Positions 31,621-43,947 are shown, counted from the first letter of the stretch. The stretch is 64,000 nt of DNA from Aquarana catesbeiana (GCF_042186555.1 NC_133327.1:99798353-99862352), one strand, 5' to 3'. Made by a program: numbers and translations. Notes: generated by a model not told the origin, from the sequence alone.

Positions 31621-32598
31621 ATGGGAAATACCAAACGGCTCTTCCCAGGAACAAGAGTCTCCAAAATTCACTGTTCCACAATTGAACAGGCAACAGGAGT
31701 CATCAACGATCCATATTTCACTTATCCCAAACATATCATCGTACACACAGGCACAAACAACATTCAGGAACAACAGGACTTTATCGTGGACAAATTACTG
31801 CAACTTATGCCGCATACACACGAGCGGACTTTACGGCGGACTTTACGGCAGACTTTGTCCGGTGGACTTTGACGGACTTTACGATGGACTTTCCGAATGA
31901 ATGGACTTGCCTACACACGATCAACCAAAGTCCGACGGATTCGTACGTGATGACGTACGACCGGACTAAAACAAGAAACTTCATAGCCAGTAGCCAATAG
32001 CTGCCCTAGCGTCGTTTTTTGTCCCTCGGACTAGCATACAGACGAGCGGACTTTTGACCGGACTCGAGTCCGTCGGACAGATTTGAAACGTGTTTCAAAT
32101 CTAAGTCCGTCAAACTTTTGAGAGAAAAAAGTCAGCTGGAGCCCACACACGATCGAATTGTCCAACGGACTCCGGTACGCCGGACCAAGTATGCCGGAAA
32201 GACCGATCGTGTGTACGTGGCATAACAAAGACTGCACAACAAAAATTCCCACAGTCCAAAGTAATTCTGTCCTCCATTCTTCCAAGGAGAGACATCCAAA
32301 CAGCATAATTGAATGAATCAATGCAGAGCTGGCAGACAAAACCAGGTCAAAGCCTTCCATTCACCTGGCACAACACCATTCTATAATGCCCCAACACCTC
32401 TATGACAACAAACATCTGAAAAAACAAGGGGTCAGTCACCTGGCAAGAGAATTCAAAGACATTGTTCTTGAGAGAACTCACAACCCTGAACGTGGCACAA
32501 CTCATTCTCAGACAGACACAATTAAAACTGCAAGACCCCAAACCTCACCACTAATACAATACAACAACAATACACTAAGCCTAAAAACAGGGACATGA
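31621..32598 (+). pseudogene. LINE ORF1 SGNH-hydrolase-like domain, interrupted by a MITE
   Basis: Before the MITE: LFPGTRVSK and the block IIVHTGTNNIQ, matching SGNH block III (G-x-N). After it, from 32226, comes VILSSILPRRD and, after a frameshift and a stop, DNKHLKKQGVSHLA, matching block V (D-x-x-H). Esterase-type ORF1 domains of this kind are known in CR1-like LINEs. The MITE at 31806-32224 separates codons that otherwise join smoothly. Inactive. Confidence 0.7.
31806..32224. mobile_element. MITE with TATGCC...GGCATA termini inside the LINE
   Basis: Starts TATGCCGCATACACACGAGC and ends CGTGTGTACGTGGCATA, with inverted internal GTCCGNCGGA blocks. It is the same family as 11528-11966. LINE coding sequence resumes directly at both borders. 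Confidence 0.85.
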
Positions 32599-33406
32599 AG
32601 ATGACAAGAATGGAGTAAATCACCCGCCCCAAGACGGTTGTTAAGATCACTACAGAGCAGAGAAAAGGAGGAGATAAGAACCCTCCTCAGCACATTATGC
32701 AATAAACTATGTGACTGAGCTATAAATAAGCAAAAAAGACAATGACAACCACCCATAACCCGATTTGTCCCAGGAAATTTACCCATTACAAGGTATATAA
32801 ACATACAAACAAAAAATGACATCATTAGTAATCAGTAGCTGGAACATTCAGGATCTGAACGCTTCAGCCTTCGGATCCAAAGTAAATGATCCAGATCTCA
32901 AACAAAAACTATGTGAGACAGACATACAAATCCTCCTGGAAACATGGGCCCGGGCACAGGATGAACCATCAGTACATACTGGCTATAGGGAATTCTCTGT
33001 CCCCGCACAGAAAAATAAAAACATCAAACGGGGTCGGTGTTCAGGAGGAATACTAGTCTGGTATAAGGAGGAGCTACATGGGAACATCAGTGCAATCAAA
33101 AAAGGAGAGAGCCACATCTGGCTAAGAATAAGCAGTTCCATCCTTACCTCTCAGTCAGACATCTACCTGTGTGCAGCATACATTGCCCCAGCAGAGTCCC
33201 CATATTTCAGACCGGACACCTATGAGGTCCTACAAAGTGAGGTTATCCACTTCCAATCCCTGGGACAAGTGCTCATCTGTGGAGACCTCAATGCTAGGAC
33301 AGGAAGGGAAAAGGACTATACCAGTTCTGATGGCAACACGTACATACTGGGCCATGCAAATTACGATCATGAGTCGATACAGTTACAAAGAAACAGCTAT
33401 GACAGT
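32393..33406 (+). repeat. 1,014-bp segment duplicated in inverted orientation
   Basis: Reverse complement of 35012-36025. The coordinates add to 68418 at both ends, so there is no net insertion or deletion. Two long shadow translations are identical between copies. It spans the end of LINE ORF1 and the first 197 codons of ORF2. Confidence 0.93.
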
Positions 33407-33766
33407 ACAACCAACAAAAATGGAAGAAAATTGTGTCACAGTCTGGGCCTCTACATCCTCAACGGCTATACCAAGAGAGACTCTCTAGGAATGTACACAT
33501 TTAGCTCCCATGTAGGCAGCAGTGTGGTAGACTATGCCATCACAGATATGGACCCCACACTCATTAATGGTTTTACAGTCACCCCACAAACACACCTGTC
33601 AGACCACAACCAACTACTGCTATACATGAAATCTTCTAGCAAAGCATCACCAAAACTCCACCGGGCCTCTCTCTGCAACCTGCCACTATCATTTAAATGG
33701 TCCAAACAGTCTGCCACAAAATACAGAGAGGTAACTGACAGACCTGATATTAAGAAACAGCTTGAA
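32816..33766 (+). pseudogene. LINE ORF2 N-terminus: AP-type endonuclease
   Basis: Open for 331 codons, of which about 313 belong to this LINE before the frame runs into the nested element. Endonuclease/exonuclease/phosphatase motifs appear in order: SSWNIQDL (N), GDLNARTG (D, N), SVVDYAIT (D) and LSDHNQL (D, H). The reading continues after the nested element at 39108. The domain itself looks intact; the element as a whole is not. Confidence 0.88.
33752..33766. repeat. Target-site duplication of nested L1-like LINE, left copy
   Basis: AAGAAACAGCTTGAA, repeated exactly at 39093-39107 after the terminal A-run. Confidence 0.95.
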
Positions 33767-34463
33767 GGGGCGTGGCCTGGAAAGCAATGGAGTAGGTCGC
33801 AGGCTGTGTGAGCTCCGCTGACCCAATACTCCGATTCTTATATCCTGCAGCCATCCTAGCCATCAGACACTATACCTCAACCCTGGGGATAGATCCTGAC
33901 TCCACTGTTAATTTTGGAGCCTGCTGAATTGCCAAAACTCAGCCTGAGACTCTCGGACCGGCATGGGCCCTAGGAAAGACAGCGGCTTCGGCCCAGTATC
34001 CGGAGCGGCGGCCATATTGCTCCACCCGGTGGAGGCCCGGGCTTGTTTTTCGGGCCCCGCAGACTGCCAGAAGGTGCCCCCTCTCCTGGAACCACCTCCG
34101 GACTGTCTGTGGCCGCTGCCACAGTAAATTCAAGCCAGAAATTTCCCTCAGGAAAGCCTGTGGTGCTGGCCTGTTATCCGGAGCGGCGGCCATCTTGCTA
34201 CACCCGGTGGAGGCCCGGGCTTGGATTTTGGGCCCCACTGTTTGCCAGAGGATACCCCCTCTCCTGGAATCACCCCCGGTCTGCCTATAACCGCTGTCAC
34301 TGCGACCTAAGGCCAAAATATACATTAGGACAGCCTGTGGAGCCGACCTGTTAACCGGCGGCCATCTTGCTCCACTCGGTGGTTCCCTACGGAGCTCTCC
34401 TGACCCTTCTGCATACCCCCTGTCCATCTTACTGCACCTGGAAAGGGCCCAGGTGTAGATAGC

Positions 34464-35011
34464 TTGGAGCAGCAAGGGAATATGTCCCCGCCGAAAAGGG
34501 CTTCTGAGGCGGTGGATAAGCTGGCGAAATACCACCACCAGGACCAAGACCCGCAGGCCAAAGATGGAGCTGGCACGTGCTCGGCGACGGCTCATCAGAG
34601 TGCGGACACTACCAAGGTCCTAGATGCTATAGCAACGCTGCAGGGAACACTCACTGCCAAAATAGATGAGGTCAAGATAGACATCTCCCTACCACAGCAA
34701 GATTTATCCAAGGTAAAAGATAGGGTAACCGAAGCCGAGGTGCGCATTGGAGCGGCAGAAGACATTCTACACCCCCTGAGCCACACTACAGAGGACCTAC
34801 AGCGCCAGATCCATCAATTACACGCACACCAAGATGATATGGAGAATCGTTTAAGGCGCTGTAATCTCTGGTTCATCGGTCTACCTGAAAAGGCGGAAGG
34901 TACCAACCCTGCAGAATACCTGGAATCCCTTCTGATTCAACACTTTGGAAGAGAAGCCTTTTCCGTCATGTTCGCAGTGGAACGTGCGCATCGCATCCCG
35001 GCTAAACCTCC
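34464..35011 (+). pseudogene. L1-like ORF1 (coiled coil and RRM start), truncated
   Basis: About 183 native residues from ATG 34464. A polar N-terminus is followed by a long coiled coil (about residues 50-130, with heptads such as VKDRVTEAEVRIGAAED) and then ENRLRRCNLWFIGLPE, the conserved start of the RNA-recognition region of L1 ORF1p. The reading is cut at AKPP by the junction at 35011/35012. ORF1p normally forms RNA-binding trimers. Confidence 0.8.
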
Positions 35012-36025
35012 ACTGTCATAGCTGTTTCTTTGTAACTGTATCGACTCATGATCGTAATTTGCATGGCCCAGTATGTACGTGTTGCCATCAGAACTGGTAT
35101 AGTCCTTTTCCCTTCCTGTCCTAGCATTGAGGTCTCCACAGATGAGCACTTGTCCCAGGGATTGGAAGTGGATAACCTCACTTTGTAGGACCTCATAGGT
35201 GTCCGGTCTGAAATATGGGGACTCTGCTGGGGCAATGTATGCTGCACACAGGTAGATGTCTGACTGAGAGGTAAGGATGGAACTGCTTATTCTTAGCCAG
35301 ATGTGGCTCTCTCCTTTTTTGATTGCACTGATGTTCCCATGTAGCTCCTCCTTATACCAGACTAGTATTCCTCCTGAACACCGACCCCGTTTGATGTTTT
35401 TATTTTTCTGTGCGGGGACAGAGAATTCCCTATAGCCAGTATGTACTGATGGTTCATCCTGTGCCCGGGCCCATGTTTCCAGGAGGATTTGTATGTCTGT
35501 CTCACATAGTTTTTGTTTGAGATCTGGATCATTTACTTTGGATCCGAAGGCTGAAGCGTTCAGATCCTGAATGTTCCAGCTACTGATTACTAATGATGTC
35601 ATTTTTTGTTTGTATGTTTATATACCTTGTAATGGGTAAATTTCCTGGGACAAATCGGGTTATGGGTGGTTGTCATTGTCTTTTTTGCTTATTTATAGCT
35701 CAGTCACATAGTTTATTGCATAATGTGCTGAGGAGGGTTCTTATCTCCTCCTTTTCTCTGCTCTGTAGTGATCTTAACAACCGTCTTGGGGCGGGTGATT
35801 TACTCCATTCTTGTCATCTTCATGTCCCTGTTTTTAGGCTGAGTGTATTGTTGTTGTATTGTATTAGTGGTGAGGTTTGGGGTCTTGCAGTTTTAATTGT
35901 GTCTGTCTGAGAATGAGTTGTGCCACGTTCAGGGTTGTGAGTTCTCTCAAGAACAATGTCTTTGAATTCTCTTGCCAGGTGACTGACCCCTTGTTTTTTC
36001 AGATGTTTGTTGTCATAGAGGTGTT
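35012..36025 (-). repeat. Inverted copy of 32393-33406 (endonuclease of the other LINE)
   Basis: The minus strand from 35602 reads the same endonuclease start as 32816, identical through 197 codons. The plus strand at 35593-35910 reproduces the antisense reading of 32508-32825. It sits between ORF1 and ORF2 of the nested L1-like element, where about 1.5 kb of native sequence should be. Confidence 0.93.
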
Positions 36026-38855
36026 TGTGTTTCTGACAAACTTCGGGAATTAGAGGAAGTATACAGCTCTAACCCATCCCTTGAAAACCTAGAAAGAGTG
36101 AAACTACAGACAGGTCTAGTCACGCAACTACACGTAGAGAAGGCAAAACAGCGTGTGTTTTTCTGTAGGCAGAGGGTATATGAACAGGGAGAAAGGGCTG
36201 GGAGACTGTTGGCATACCTGGTCCATATAGACGATAAGCCCCCAGTTGTGGTATCGCTAGCTGACCCAGAAGGGTGTAATATAACGGATCCGGGGCGGGT
36301 GGCGGCTTAATTTAGGCAATTTTACTGTAACCTATACAAATCCCAGAGTACATATACACAAAGAGAAATACGTTTGTATTTATCTTCCATACAGTTCCCC
36401 CAAGTTGAACCGAGAACAGATTGAGCTGCTGGATGCACCTATCACAGAACATGACATCACAGAAGCAATTGCACAGCTAGCCAAATCTAAAGCTCCAGGG
36501 ATGGACGGTCTACCTCTGGAATTCTATGTAACATACTCAGATATTTTGATTCCTAAGCTGAAAGCCCTATACAAGTCCATTTTCGATCTGAGCTTACTCC
36601 TCGAATCTATGCAGGAATCCCAAATCATAGTTCTCCCTAAACCGGGAAAAGATCCACATTTTCCTGAGTCCTACAGGCCTATCTCACTCCTGCAGGTAGA
36701 TATTAAAATCTTAGCTAAAATTCTGGCCTCCAGGTTAAACACTGCTATCCTGACTTTAATTCATACGGATCAAACGGGCTTTATGCCGGGGAAAAACACA
36801 GCTATTAATATCAGACGACTCTATATGAATATTCAAGCCCGACACGATAACTCGGGAACAAGGGTGGTGGTGGCATTGGACACCGCTAAGGCCTTTGATT
36901 CTGTAGAATGGCCATATTTGTGGGAATGTTTGCGCAATTACGGTTTTGGGGCACGCTTCATTAAATGGGTACAGCTCCTATATCAAACACCCAGGGCCAG
37001 AATTTATGTGAATGGATGGCTCTCGGAGGAGTTCCCACTTGAGAGGGGCACCCGACAGGGGTGTCCCCTCTCTCCTTTACTATACGCGCTGGCAGCTGAA
37101 CCACTGGCGATTGCCATTAGGGCACACCCAGATATTCAGGGACTGCGCCGGGGCCACACAGTCGATAAAATAGGAATGTATGCTGACGACACCATATTAT
37201 ACCTTGCGGACCAGGGACCCTCACTCCAATCAGCGTTACAACATATTGAACAAATGGGGAGATACTCAGGTCTGCGTATAAACTGGGACAAGTCCCAGAT
37301 TCTTCCTATAGATAAGTTCCCTCCCCCCTTCACATCCCCTTCATTACCACTTGCTAGGGTATCCAAGATTAAATACTTGGGTGTGGAGGTGACGAGAGAT
37401 CTGGTGGATTATACTCCTTTAAATGTAGCTCCATTGTTTAATTTACTGAAGAACAAAACGCAGACATGGTCTAGATTACCATTAGGGGTGATGGGACGAG
37501 TAAATTTAATTAAAATGATTATACTGCCTAAGATCTTATATTTGGTGTGGCATGCCCCTCTATACGTCCCCTTAAAACTTTTTAAGCAAATGGAAGCTAT
37601 CTTAAATTCATTTGTCTAGGGGAATACCAGACACAAACTAGCTTGGCAAACCTTAAAAAACCCCACAGATATGGGGGGCATATCCCTCCCGGATCTACAG
37701 GACTACTACCTGGCCTCACAACTCTCCCATACGTATTATTTTCACACATCCGAAATGCAGCGATACAGATCTTTGGTTTGCGACAAACCGGGACACCCGA
37801 CGTATACACCGATTCAGGCTATTCTACGTGGGAAAAAAGCATCAGGTCCCTTTGCGCGGTATAACTCGGGCATGTTGTCACATCACCAAAGAATATGGGA
37901 AATTTCCCTCAAAAAGCAAAATGTGGGGAAATTTTACTCACACACTCCATTATGGCTCAATAGTCAGATGCCGGAACTGGAAACAATTCCAGATTCAATA
38001 GTTTGGGCTAGACACAGAATAATATTTCCCCATCAAGTACTTTCTACCTCCGGGCTTAAACAATTTCAGACCCTTAAAGAGGAGTTCTCCCTCCCACACC
38101 AACTAACATTTAAATACTTGCAGCTCTGGCACGCTCTTAGAACTCAGTTACCGACTCTGGATCTAGAGTTGGAGCCCCCCCCTGTGCTGGGCATAGTTTT
38201 GGGAAACGACCCCTCTAAGCTGATATCACATCTGTATTATGCAATTAGACAACGAGGAGTAGCAGCGGTGTCACACAAAGCTAAGACGGAGTGGAAACAA
38301 GACATGGGGCCCATAGATGACACTGACTGGAACGAGATTCTAGAGGGAACCAAGACAGTATCTCCCAAGATGTCCGATAGACTGACACAAACATATATAG
38401 CTCATAAAGCCTATCTGACACCAATGAGACTGGCGAAGTTTCAACGTACACCGGACCCAACGTGTCGCTTGTGCAGGGCTAACGCAGGCTCGTTTTACCA
38501 TCTTATATGGAGCTGCCCTCATATTCAGGCATATTGGGCACAGGTTGTCCGCTTCCTCCATGATAAAATGGGGTCCCCTGTGGTGCTGGACCCTAAGTTA
38601 TGTATATTGGGGCTCCTGCCAGACGTAGAGGTGGATAAGTATCATACAATATTCATTTCTGAAACATTATTTTTAGCGCGTAAGGTAATAGCCCAGAGAT
38701 GGATGCAGAGTGTACCCCCCACGCTACAGATATGGAAAAAAGCAGTAAATGATACCCTACCATTTAAGAAACTAATTTACACACACAGGGGAGTGTCACA
38801 AAAATTTTCTATGATCTGGGACAGATGGCTGGAGGACGGGGAGACATGTGTGTAG
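36026..38855 (+). pseudogene. L1/Tx1-like ORF2: reverse transcriptase and C-terminal domain
   Basis: The linker region (36098-36310) ends at a TAA and then shifts frame. Reverse transcriptase runs from about 36405 with SKAPGMDGLP, VVVALDTAKAFDSVEW, TRQGCPLSPLLYAL and catalytic MYADDTILY. An in-frame TAG at 37617-37619, where Trp would be expected before GNTR, interrupts the frame. It continues with GGISLPDLQDYY and ends with a zinc knuckle C-x2-C-x8-H-x4-C near 38464-38518. The TAG, the frameshift and the missing endonuclease make it non-functional. Confidence 0.88.
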
Positions 38856-39092
38856 ATGTGGCATACCCGGTGTAGTGCTCACCCACATCCGTGGGTTATA
38901 CTGTTCACAGGTTAGAACAATGTATCATTTGGGACATTGCACATGCAAATATATGTATGCACACCCTGCAACACTTTTGTATACTTAAAATCGCAGTCAT
39001 AATATGTAATTGACATTCTATGAATATATGTACCTGAATGGCTTGTAAAATGTGTTTTCTATCAATAAAGTTTGTTTTTTCCAAGTAAAAAA
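38856..39092 (+). other. 3' UTR and tail of the nested LINE
   Basis: Non-coding, with ATCAATAAAG at 39061 and a terminal run of A residues followed by the right target duplication (39093-39107). Confidence 0.8.
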
Positions 39093-39107
39093 AAGAAACA
39101 GCTTGAA

Positions 39108-39278
39108 AACTTCCAAAACAACGCCTATGAGATAAGCCTATGAGGTGTGAACCAGGCAGCAAAGGACTTCCATAAAATACTACACACCATCGCAGAAACA
39201 GCCCAGCTGAGAAAAGCCAACTACAAGAAACCATCCAACAAACAATCCAATAAATGGTTCAACAAAGAATGCAAAGCA
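39108..39278 (+). pseudogene. SGNH LINE ORF2, segment between the two insertions
   Basis: Continues the ORF2 reading of 33751 after the nested LINE (KKQLENFQNNAYEIS, then a stop, then NQAAKDFHKIL and NKWFNKECKA). The next insertion interrupts it at TTAA 39279. Confidence 0.7.
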
Positions 39279-39690
39279 TTAACCACTTGCCAACTGCCCC
39301 ATAGCCAAATGACGGCTGCAGAGCGGCTGGATAACTCTGGGATCACGTCATATGACGTGATTCCAGAAAACTGCTCCCGCGCGCACACGGGAACATCCGT
39401 GACCGCCAGGTCCAGAGGACCCGGCGCATCACGGATCACGGTAAACGGCCGCTGATCGAGGCCGTTTACCATGTGATCGCTCCGTCAAATGACGGAGCAA
39501 TCACATGTAAACAAACCGGCGTCATGTCATGACGCTGGTTCCTCCCTCCCCTCTCTGTACCGATCGGTACAGAGGGGGAGAGATTGGATGGGAGCCGCGA
39601 TGTGGGCTGGATGTGTAGTGTCCACAGCGCAGCTCAGTGACATGTACAGTCACATCCATCCATCCATGCTCAGCCATCCCCCCCATGCTC

Positions 39691-40065
39691 TGCAATGACC
39701 CTGTGCAATACTCTGCAATGATCCTGTGCAACCCTGTGCAATACTCTGCAACCCTGTGCAATACTCTGCAATGACCCTGTGCAATACTCTGCAACCCTGT
39801 GCAATACTTTGCAATGATCCTGTGCAACCCTGTGCAATACTCTGCAATGATCCTGTGCAACCCTGTGCAATACTCTGCAATGATCCTGTGCAATACTCTG
39901 CAACCCTGTGCAATACTCTGCAATGATCCTGTGCAACCCTGTGCAATACTCTGCAACCCTGTGCAATACTCTGCAATGATCCTGTGCAACCCTGTGCAAT
40001 ACTCTGCAATGATCCTGTGCAACCCTGTGCAATACTCTGCAATGATCCTGTGCAACCTTGTGCAA
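39691..40065 (+). repeat. Minisatellite with CCTGTGCAATACTCTGCAATGAT unit variants
   Basis: Alternating CCCTGTGCAA and TACTCTGCAATGAT modules, repeated about 15 times. All three frames on both strands stay largely open because of the repeat. Confidence 0.93.
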
Positions 40066-40310
40066 TACTCCGCCATGCCCCGCCATACTCCGCCATACCC
40101 CGCCATACTCCGCCATACTCCGCCATACTCCGCCATGCCCCGCCATACTCCGCCATGCCCCGCCATGCCCCGCCATACTCTGCCATGCCCCGCCATACTT
40201 CGCCATGCCTCGCCATACTCCGCCATACCCCGCCATACCCCGCCATACCCCGCCATACCCTGCCATACTCTGCGATACCCAGCCATACTTTGCCATGCTC
40301 GGCTGTACTC
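40066..40310 (+). repeat. 10-bp minisatellite (CGCCATACTC)n and variants
   Basis: About 24 units alternating ATACTC, ATACCC and ATGCCC after CGCC. Confidence 0.95.
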
Positions 40311-40471
40311 GGCCTCTGTATGTGGCCAGGCTGTGGAAGTCTCACACATGTGGTATCGCCGTACTCAGGAGGAGCAGGAGAATCTATTTTGGGGTGTCAT
40401 TTTTGGTATGTACATGCTATGTGTTAGAAATATTGTATAAATGGACAACTTTGTGTTAAAAAAAATGTGTT

Positions 40472-42032
40472 TTAACCACTTCCTGCCTGCCGGCCGTCAT
40501 ACGACGTCCTTGATTTTGTGCGGGGATATCTGCATGATGGGTGCAGCTACAGGCATCATTCAGGGGATGTTTACATTCCTTGTAATAGAAATAAAAGTGA
40601 TCAAAAAATTTATTTTTTGGAAAAAAGCCTCAAACTAAAATAAATAAAGTAAAATGAACAATAAAAAAAAAAAAAAAAAAAATGTTTCCCCGTGTCCCCG
40701 TGTGCTCGCAGTCAGAAGCGAACGCATACGTAAGTTGCGCCCACATATGAAAATGGTGTTCAAACCACACATGTGAGGTATCGCTGCGATCGGTAGAGCG
40801 AGAGCAATAATTTTGGCCCTAGACTTCCTCTGTAACTCACAACATGTAACCAGTAAAATTTTTTAAAGTGTCTCCTATGGGGATTTTTAAGTAGCGAAGT
40901 TTGGCGCCATTCCACGAGCGTGTGCAATTTTGAAGGGTGACATGTTAGGTATCTATTTACTCGGCATAACTTCATTATTCACATTATGTAAAAACATTGG
41001 GCTAACTTTACTGTTTTGTTTTTTTTGAAAGCACAAAACTGTTTTTTTTTTCAAACAAAACGTGTTCAAAAAATTGCTGCGCAAATACCGTGCAAGATAA
41101 AAAGTTGCAACAACCGCCATTGTATTCTCTAGGGTCTTTGCTAAAAAAATATATATAATGTTTTGGGGTTCTATGTAATTTTCTAGCAAATAAATGATGA
41201 TTTTTACATGTAGGAGAGAAATGTCAGAATTGGCCTGGGCACTCCAGAACGCCTGATGGTGTTCCGTGCATGTTGGGCCTCTGTATGTGGCCACGCTGTG
41301 TAAAAGTCTCACACATGTGGTATCGCCATACTCGGGAGTAATAGCAGAATGTGTTTTGGGGTGTAATTTGTGGTATGCATATGCTGTGTGTGAGAAATAA
41401 CCTGCTAATATGACAATTTTGTGAAGAAAAAAAAAAAAATCTTGATTTTGCAAAGAATTGTGGGAAAAAATGACAACTTCAAAAAACTCATCATACATCT
41501 TTCTAAATACCTTGGAATGTCTTCTTTCCAAAAAGGGGTCATTTGGGGGGTATTTGTACTTTTCTGGCATGTTAGGGTCTCAAGAAATGAGATAGGCCGT
41601 CAGTACTTCAGGTGTGATCAATTTTCAGAGATTGGCACCATAGCTTGTGGACTCTATAACTTTCACAAAGACCAAATAATACACACCGATTTGGGTTATT
41701 TTTACCAAAGATATATAGCGGTATACATTTTGGCCAAAATATATGAAGAAAAAATTACTAATTTGCAAAATTTTATAACAGAAACGAAGAAAAATGCATT
41801 TTTTTACAGAATTTTCGGTCTTTTTTCTTTTATAGCGCAAAAAATAAAGAACCCAGCGGTGATTAAATACCACCAAAAGAAAGCTCTATTTGTGTGAAAA
41901 AAAGGACAAAAAATTAATTTGGGTACAGTGTTGCATGACTGAGTAATTGTCATTCAAAGTGTGAGAGCACCGAAAGCTGAAAATTAGTCTGGTTATTAAG
42001 GGGGTTTAAGTGCCCAGTGGTCAAGTGGTTAA
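40472..42032. mobile_element. Complete inner piggyBac-like copy within the composite
   Basis: Starts TTAACCACTTCCTGCC and ends AAGTGGTTAA. It contains the blocks shared with copies A and H (GACATGTTAGGTATCTATTTACT, AAATATATATAATGTTTTGG, CACACATGTGGTATCGCC). Confidence 0.7.
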
Positions 42033-43110
42033 GGAACACCTTACGGACAGTCTCCAATAACAAACACAGAGACCCTGACAACACTGACCTAAGGATAACC
42101 CATGGCACCCTACAGAAAAAATACAAACAAACCCTTAAAAAGAAAAAGCAAAACTTCATCTCCAAAAACTTTGCAACAGGTGGAAGAGGCACTTCAGGAA
42201 AATTCTTTCTGGGAAATATGGAAGAATATTGGCTCAGCACCCAGGAAAAACAACCTCCACATCCAAAATGGCGACATCTGGCTCAACTACTTTAAGATCC
42301 TCTACAAAGATATTCCAGAGGAGGCTCTAACTGTAGAACAAAAAGACATCATCATAAGACTAAATGATCTGGAGGAAAAAATTAACTTCCAGAACCCCCT
42401 AGATGTATTACACCACAAGAAATTAGGGAGAAAATCCCAAACCTGCAAATCAAAAAATCCAGTGGGATGGATGGAATCCTGCCAGAGATGATTAAACACA
42501 GCTCCCCAGATATACACGCTGCACTATGCAAAATGTTCAATTTGGTCCTGAGCGCTGGTTACTACCCTACAGTATGGAACCAACCTCATAACACCCATCC
42601 ATAAGAGTGGAGATCAGTATGATCCAGCCAACTACAGAGGGATATGTGTCAGCAGCACACTAGGGAAACTATTCAACAATATCCTCAATAAACGGATCCT
42701 CAACTTCCTGACACAACACAATGTCCTCAGCAGAAGTCAGGCAGGGTTCATGCCAAACCATCGCACTACAGACCACATCTACACCCTGCACAGCCTCATC
42801 AAGAACCATGTCCACAATACAAAACATGGAAAGATATTCGCCTGCTTTATGGACTTTAAGAAGGCATTTGACTCCGTGTGGCACCCAGGTCTGTTCCTCA
42901 AACAATTAGAGAGTGGAATAGGAGGGAAAACATATGAGGTTATCAAGAATTCATACACTGAGAACAGCTGCAGTGTAAAGGTGAATGGGAAAAGAACCAA
43001 ACACTTCCGGCAAGCCCAAGGAGTCAGACAGGGCTGCAGCCTAAGTCCAACCCTCTTCAACATCTACATCAATGAACTGGCTGCAGCTCTAGAATCCTCT
43101 ACATGACACT
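42033..43110 (+). pseudogene. SGNH LINE ORF2: linker and first half of reverse transcriptase
   Basis: Several frames are used in turn. Recognisable blocks are the linker with WKNIGSAPRKNNLHIQNGD, IQIKKSSGMDGILPEMI-type text near 42440, NYRGICVSSTLGKLFNN near 42632, then 42750-43106 with ACFMDFKKAFDSVWHPGL and QGVRQGCSLSPTLFNIYINE. At least three frameshifts. Confidence 0.85.
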
Positions 43111-43911
43111 GAGGTGAAGTTTCTGCTGTATGCGGTTGACCTCCTACTTCTGTCACCAACAGAGAAAGGCCTACAAGACAGTCTGGAAGTGCTGGAGAAA
43201 TACAGTGCCACATGGGTGCTACCAATCAACTCAAGTAAAACAAAGATCATGGTGTTTCAAAAGAAAAATACTAAACAAACAAAGAGCCCTTCCTTTACAT
43301 TAAACAACTGCACTGTTGATGAAACTAACAGCTACACATACCTCGGTTTAGAAATTAACAAATCAGGAAGTTTCAAGCCAGCCATAGAGGCACTAAAAGA
43401 CAAGGCATGCAGAGCCTTCTATGCCATCAGAAGACAGCTGTACCACCTAAAACCACCAGTGATAGTCTGGCTCAGAATATTTGATAGTGTCATCGCCCCA
43501 ATTCTTCTTTATGGCAGTGAAGTTTGGGGTCCTGTCACCTACCCAGACCAATCCAAATGGGACCCCAGCCCAACAGAAATATTCCATCTGGAATTCTGCA
43601 AGCACCTCTTCCACGTCCATCAGAGCACCTCCAACAGTGCTTGCCGGTCTGAGTTGGGCAGATTTCCCTTACATCTCACAGTACAGAAGAGGGCGCTATT
43701 ATACTGGGATCACCTACAAAATAGCAGTCCCGACTCATACCACCATAAAGCCTTACTGAACAGTAAAGACCAGTCCAAGCTGTGTGGCCTGCAACAACTC
43801 ATCAACACCTTGTCTATCCCAAACTCTCAACAATGCGGCCTGACAAAATCTCAAATAAAAAACATAATCAATGACTCCAAAGAAAAACATGTTGGAGAAT
43901 GGAGAAATTAG
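43111..43911 (+). pseudogene. SGNH LINE ORF2: second half of reverse transcriptase
   Basis: 265 codons open. The catalytic box reads LLYAVDLLLL, with Val where the first Asp of the Y-x-D-D motif should be, so polymerase activity is lost. Further motifs are PINSSKTKIMVFQKKN and TYLGLEINKSGSF. The thumb and C-terminal region follow. Confidence 0.88.
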
Positions 43912-43947
43912 CTAACAAACTCCAAAAAACTAACTGTTTACCAGTCA

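Larger units (their letters stand above)
33767..39092 (+). mobile_element. L1/Tx1-like LINE, 5'-complete, nested in the SGNH LINE
   Basis: It begins GGGGCGTGGCC and ends in a short A-run after AATAAAG at 39064. A perfect 15-bp target duplication flanks it. Contents: 5' UTR (33767-34463, with two related GGAGCGGCGGCCAT...CGGTGGAGGCCCGGGC blocks), ORF1 (34464-35011), a foreign 1,014-bp inverted segment (35012-36025), then the middle and end of ORF2 (36026-38855) and a 3' UTR. The end of ORF1 and the endonuclease part of ORF2 are missing, replaced by the inverted segment. Confidence 0.9.
39279..42032. mobile_element. piggyBac-like composite (copy D) inserted in the LINE at TTAA
   Basis: TTAACCACTTGCC at the left and GTCAAGTGGTTAA at the right, with TTAA on both borders and LINE coding sequence resuming (ECKAL / RNTL). 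The left part holds several short perfect hairpins (for example GTAAACGGCC...GGCCGTTTAC near 39441, CTCTGTACCGATCGGTACAGAG near 39554) and two minisatellites. A second start TTAACCACTTCC at 40472 begins a complete further copy that supplies the right end, so two related elements are fused or nested. No transposase. Confidence 0.8.

Noticed and set aside
35593..35910. 105-aa ORF identical to one at 32508-32825
   Set aside because: Antisense shadow of LINE sequence, duplicated by the inverted copy.
39522..40459. Several 130-275-aa ORFs on both strands
   Set aside because: All are translations of the two minisatellites; the open frames result from repeat units lacking stop codons.
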